A stretch of DNA of 5,712 bases from Micrococcaceae bacterium UBA7136 (GTDB lineage: Bacteria; Actinomycetota; Actinomycetes; Actinomycetales; Micrococcaceae): the NCBI GenBank assembly GCA_002492045.1, contig DKXC01000007.1:1-5712 (forward strand), in the 5' to 3' direction. The position numbers and the translations under genes are program-made. Shown here one piece after another: positions 5,632-5,712 of the stretch (position 1 is the stretch's first letter; each line of letters begins with the position of its first letter). Under the pieces are notes generated by a model. The model saw only the letters and a list, made by a program, of their open reading frames with translations. It was not told the DNA's origin and did not search any database.

Positions 5632-5712
5632 CTAGCGCAGGGGCTGTCTGAGGCTTATTCACTTAGGAAGGGCTAGGCTTGCAGACTCGCGCTCGCCGCC
5701 TCCCTCTCGCCT
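5632..5712 (+). other. Downstream tail: no terminator seen
   Basis: The bases after the phosphatase stop show no stable inverted repeat followed by T residues, so the transcription unit may continue to the right. The only signal seen is a purine-rich AGGAAGGG at 5665-5672, described with the candidate gene that follows it. Confidence 0.4.
5679..5712 (+). CDS. Possible start of next gene (TTG start, partial)
   Basis: AGGAAGGG at 5665-5672 is followed 6 nt later by TTG, which opens a frame with no stop up to the window end, reading MQTRARRLPLA if initiated there. A basic start turning towards hydrophobic residues would suit a membrane protein or signal peptide. Only 11 codons are visible, so this is a guess based on the strong ribosome-binding match and spacing. 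Confidence 0.3.
   Translation, partial: MQTRARRLPLA

Overview
The window looks like a piece of an actinobacterial chromosome. GC content is roughly 60% by eye, genes are tightly packed with start codons overlapping or close to upstream stops, and the run birA, small PH-domain membrane protein, class III adenylate cyclase resembles the birA neighbourhood of many Actinobacteria. In mycobacteria, for example, birA is also next to a small PH-domain membrane protein, with purK/purE close by. A member of the Micrococcales/Actinomycetales, possibly Rothia-like, is my guess. The genus is inference and weakly supported.

Layout. Minus strand, left: a DUF885 family putative metallopeptidase (1608 to 1, C-terminus cut by the window edge), preceded on the same strand by a small YciI-like protein (1898-1614, GTG start). 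The two lie 5 nt apart and form a likely translationally coupled pair. An 84-bp divergent spacer (1899-1982) separates them from a plus-strand run: birA (1983-2810), a two-TM protein with a bacterial PH domain (2846-3343), a 126-bp spacer with a candidate promoter and small hairpin (3344-3469), a soluble class III adenylate cyclase with an Rv1264-type N-terminal regulatory domain (3470-4591), and a PP2C-type Ser/Thr phosphatase (4591-5631) whose ATG overlaps the cyclase stop in TAATG. The last 81 bases hold no convincing terminator and may contain a TTG-initiated next gene (from 5679).

How they may work together. BirA supplies biotinylation (acyl-CoA and pyruvate carboxylases in this phylum) and lacks the repressor HTH. 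The cyclase makes cAMP. The phosphatase removes phosphate from Ser/Thr proteins. Its overlap with the cyclase suggests that second-messenger and phosphoprotein signalling are co-expressed, and this is the most noteworthy point here. All families are known, and I see no clearly novel system, mobile element, CRISPR array or RNA gene in the window.
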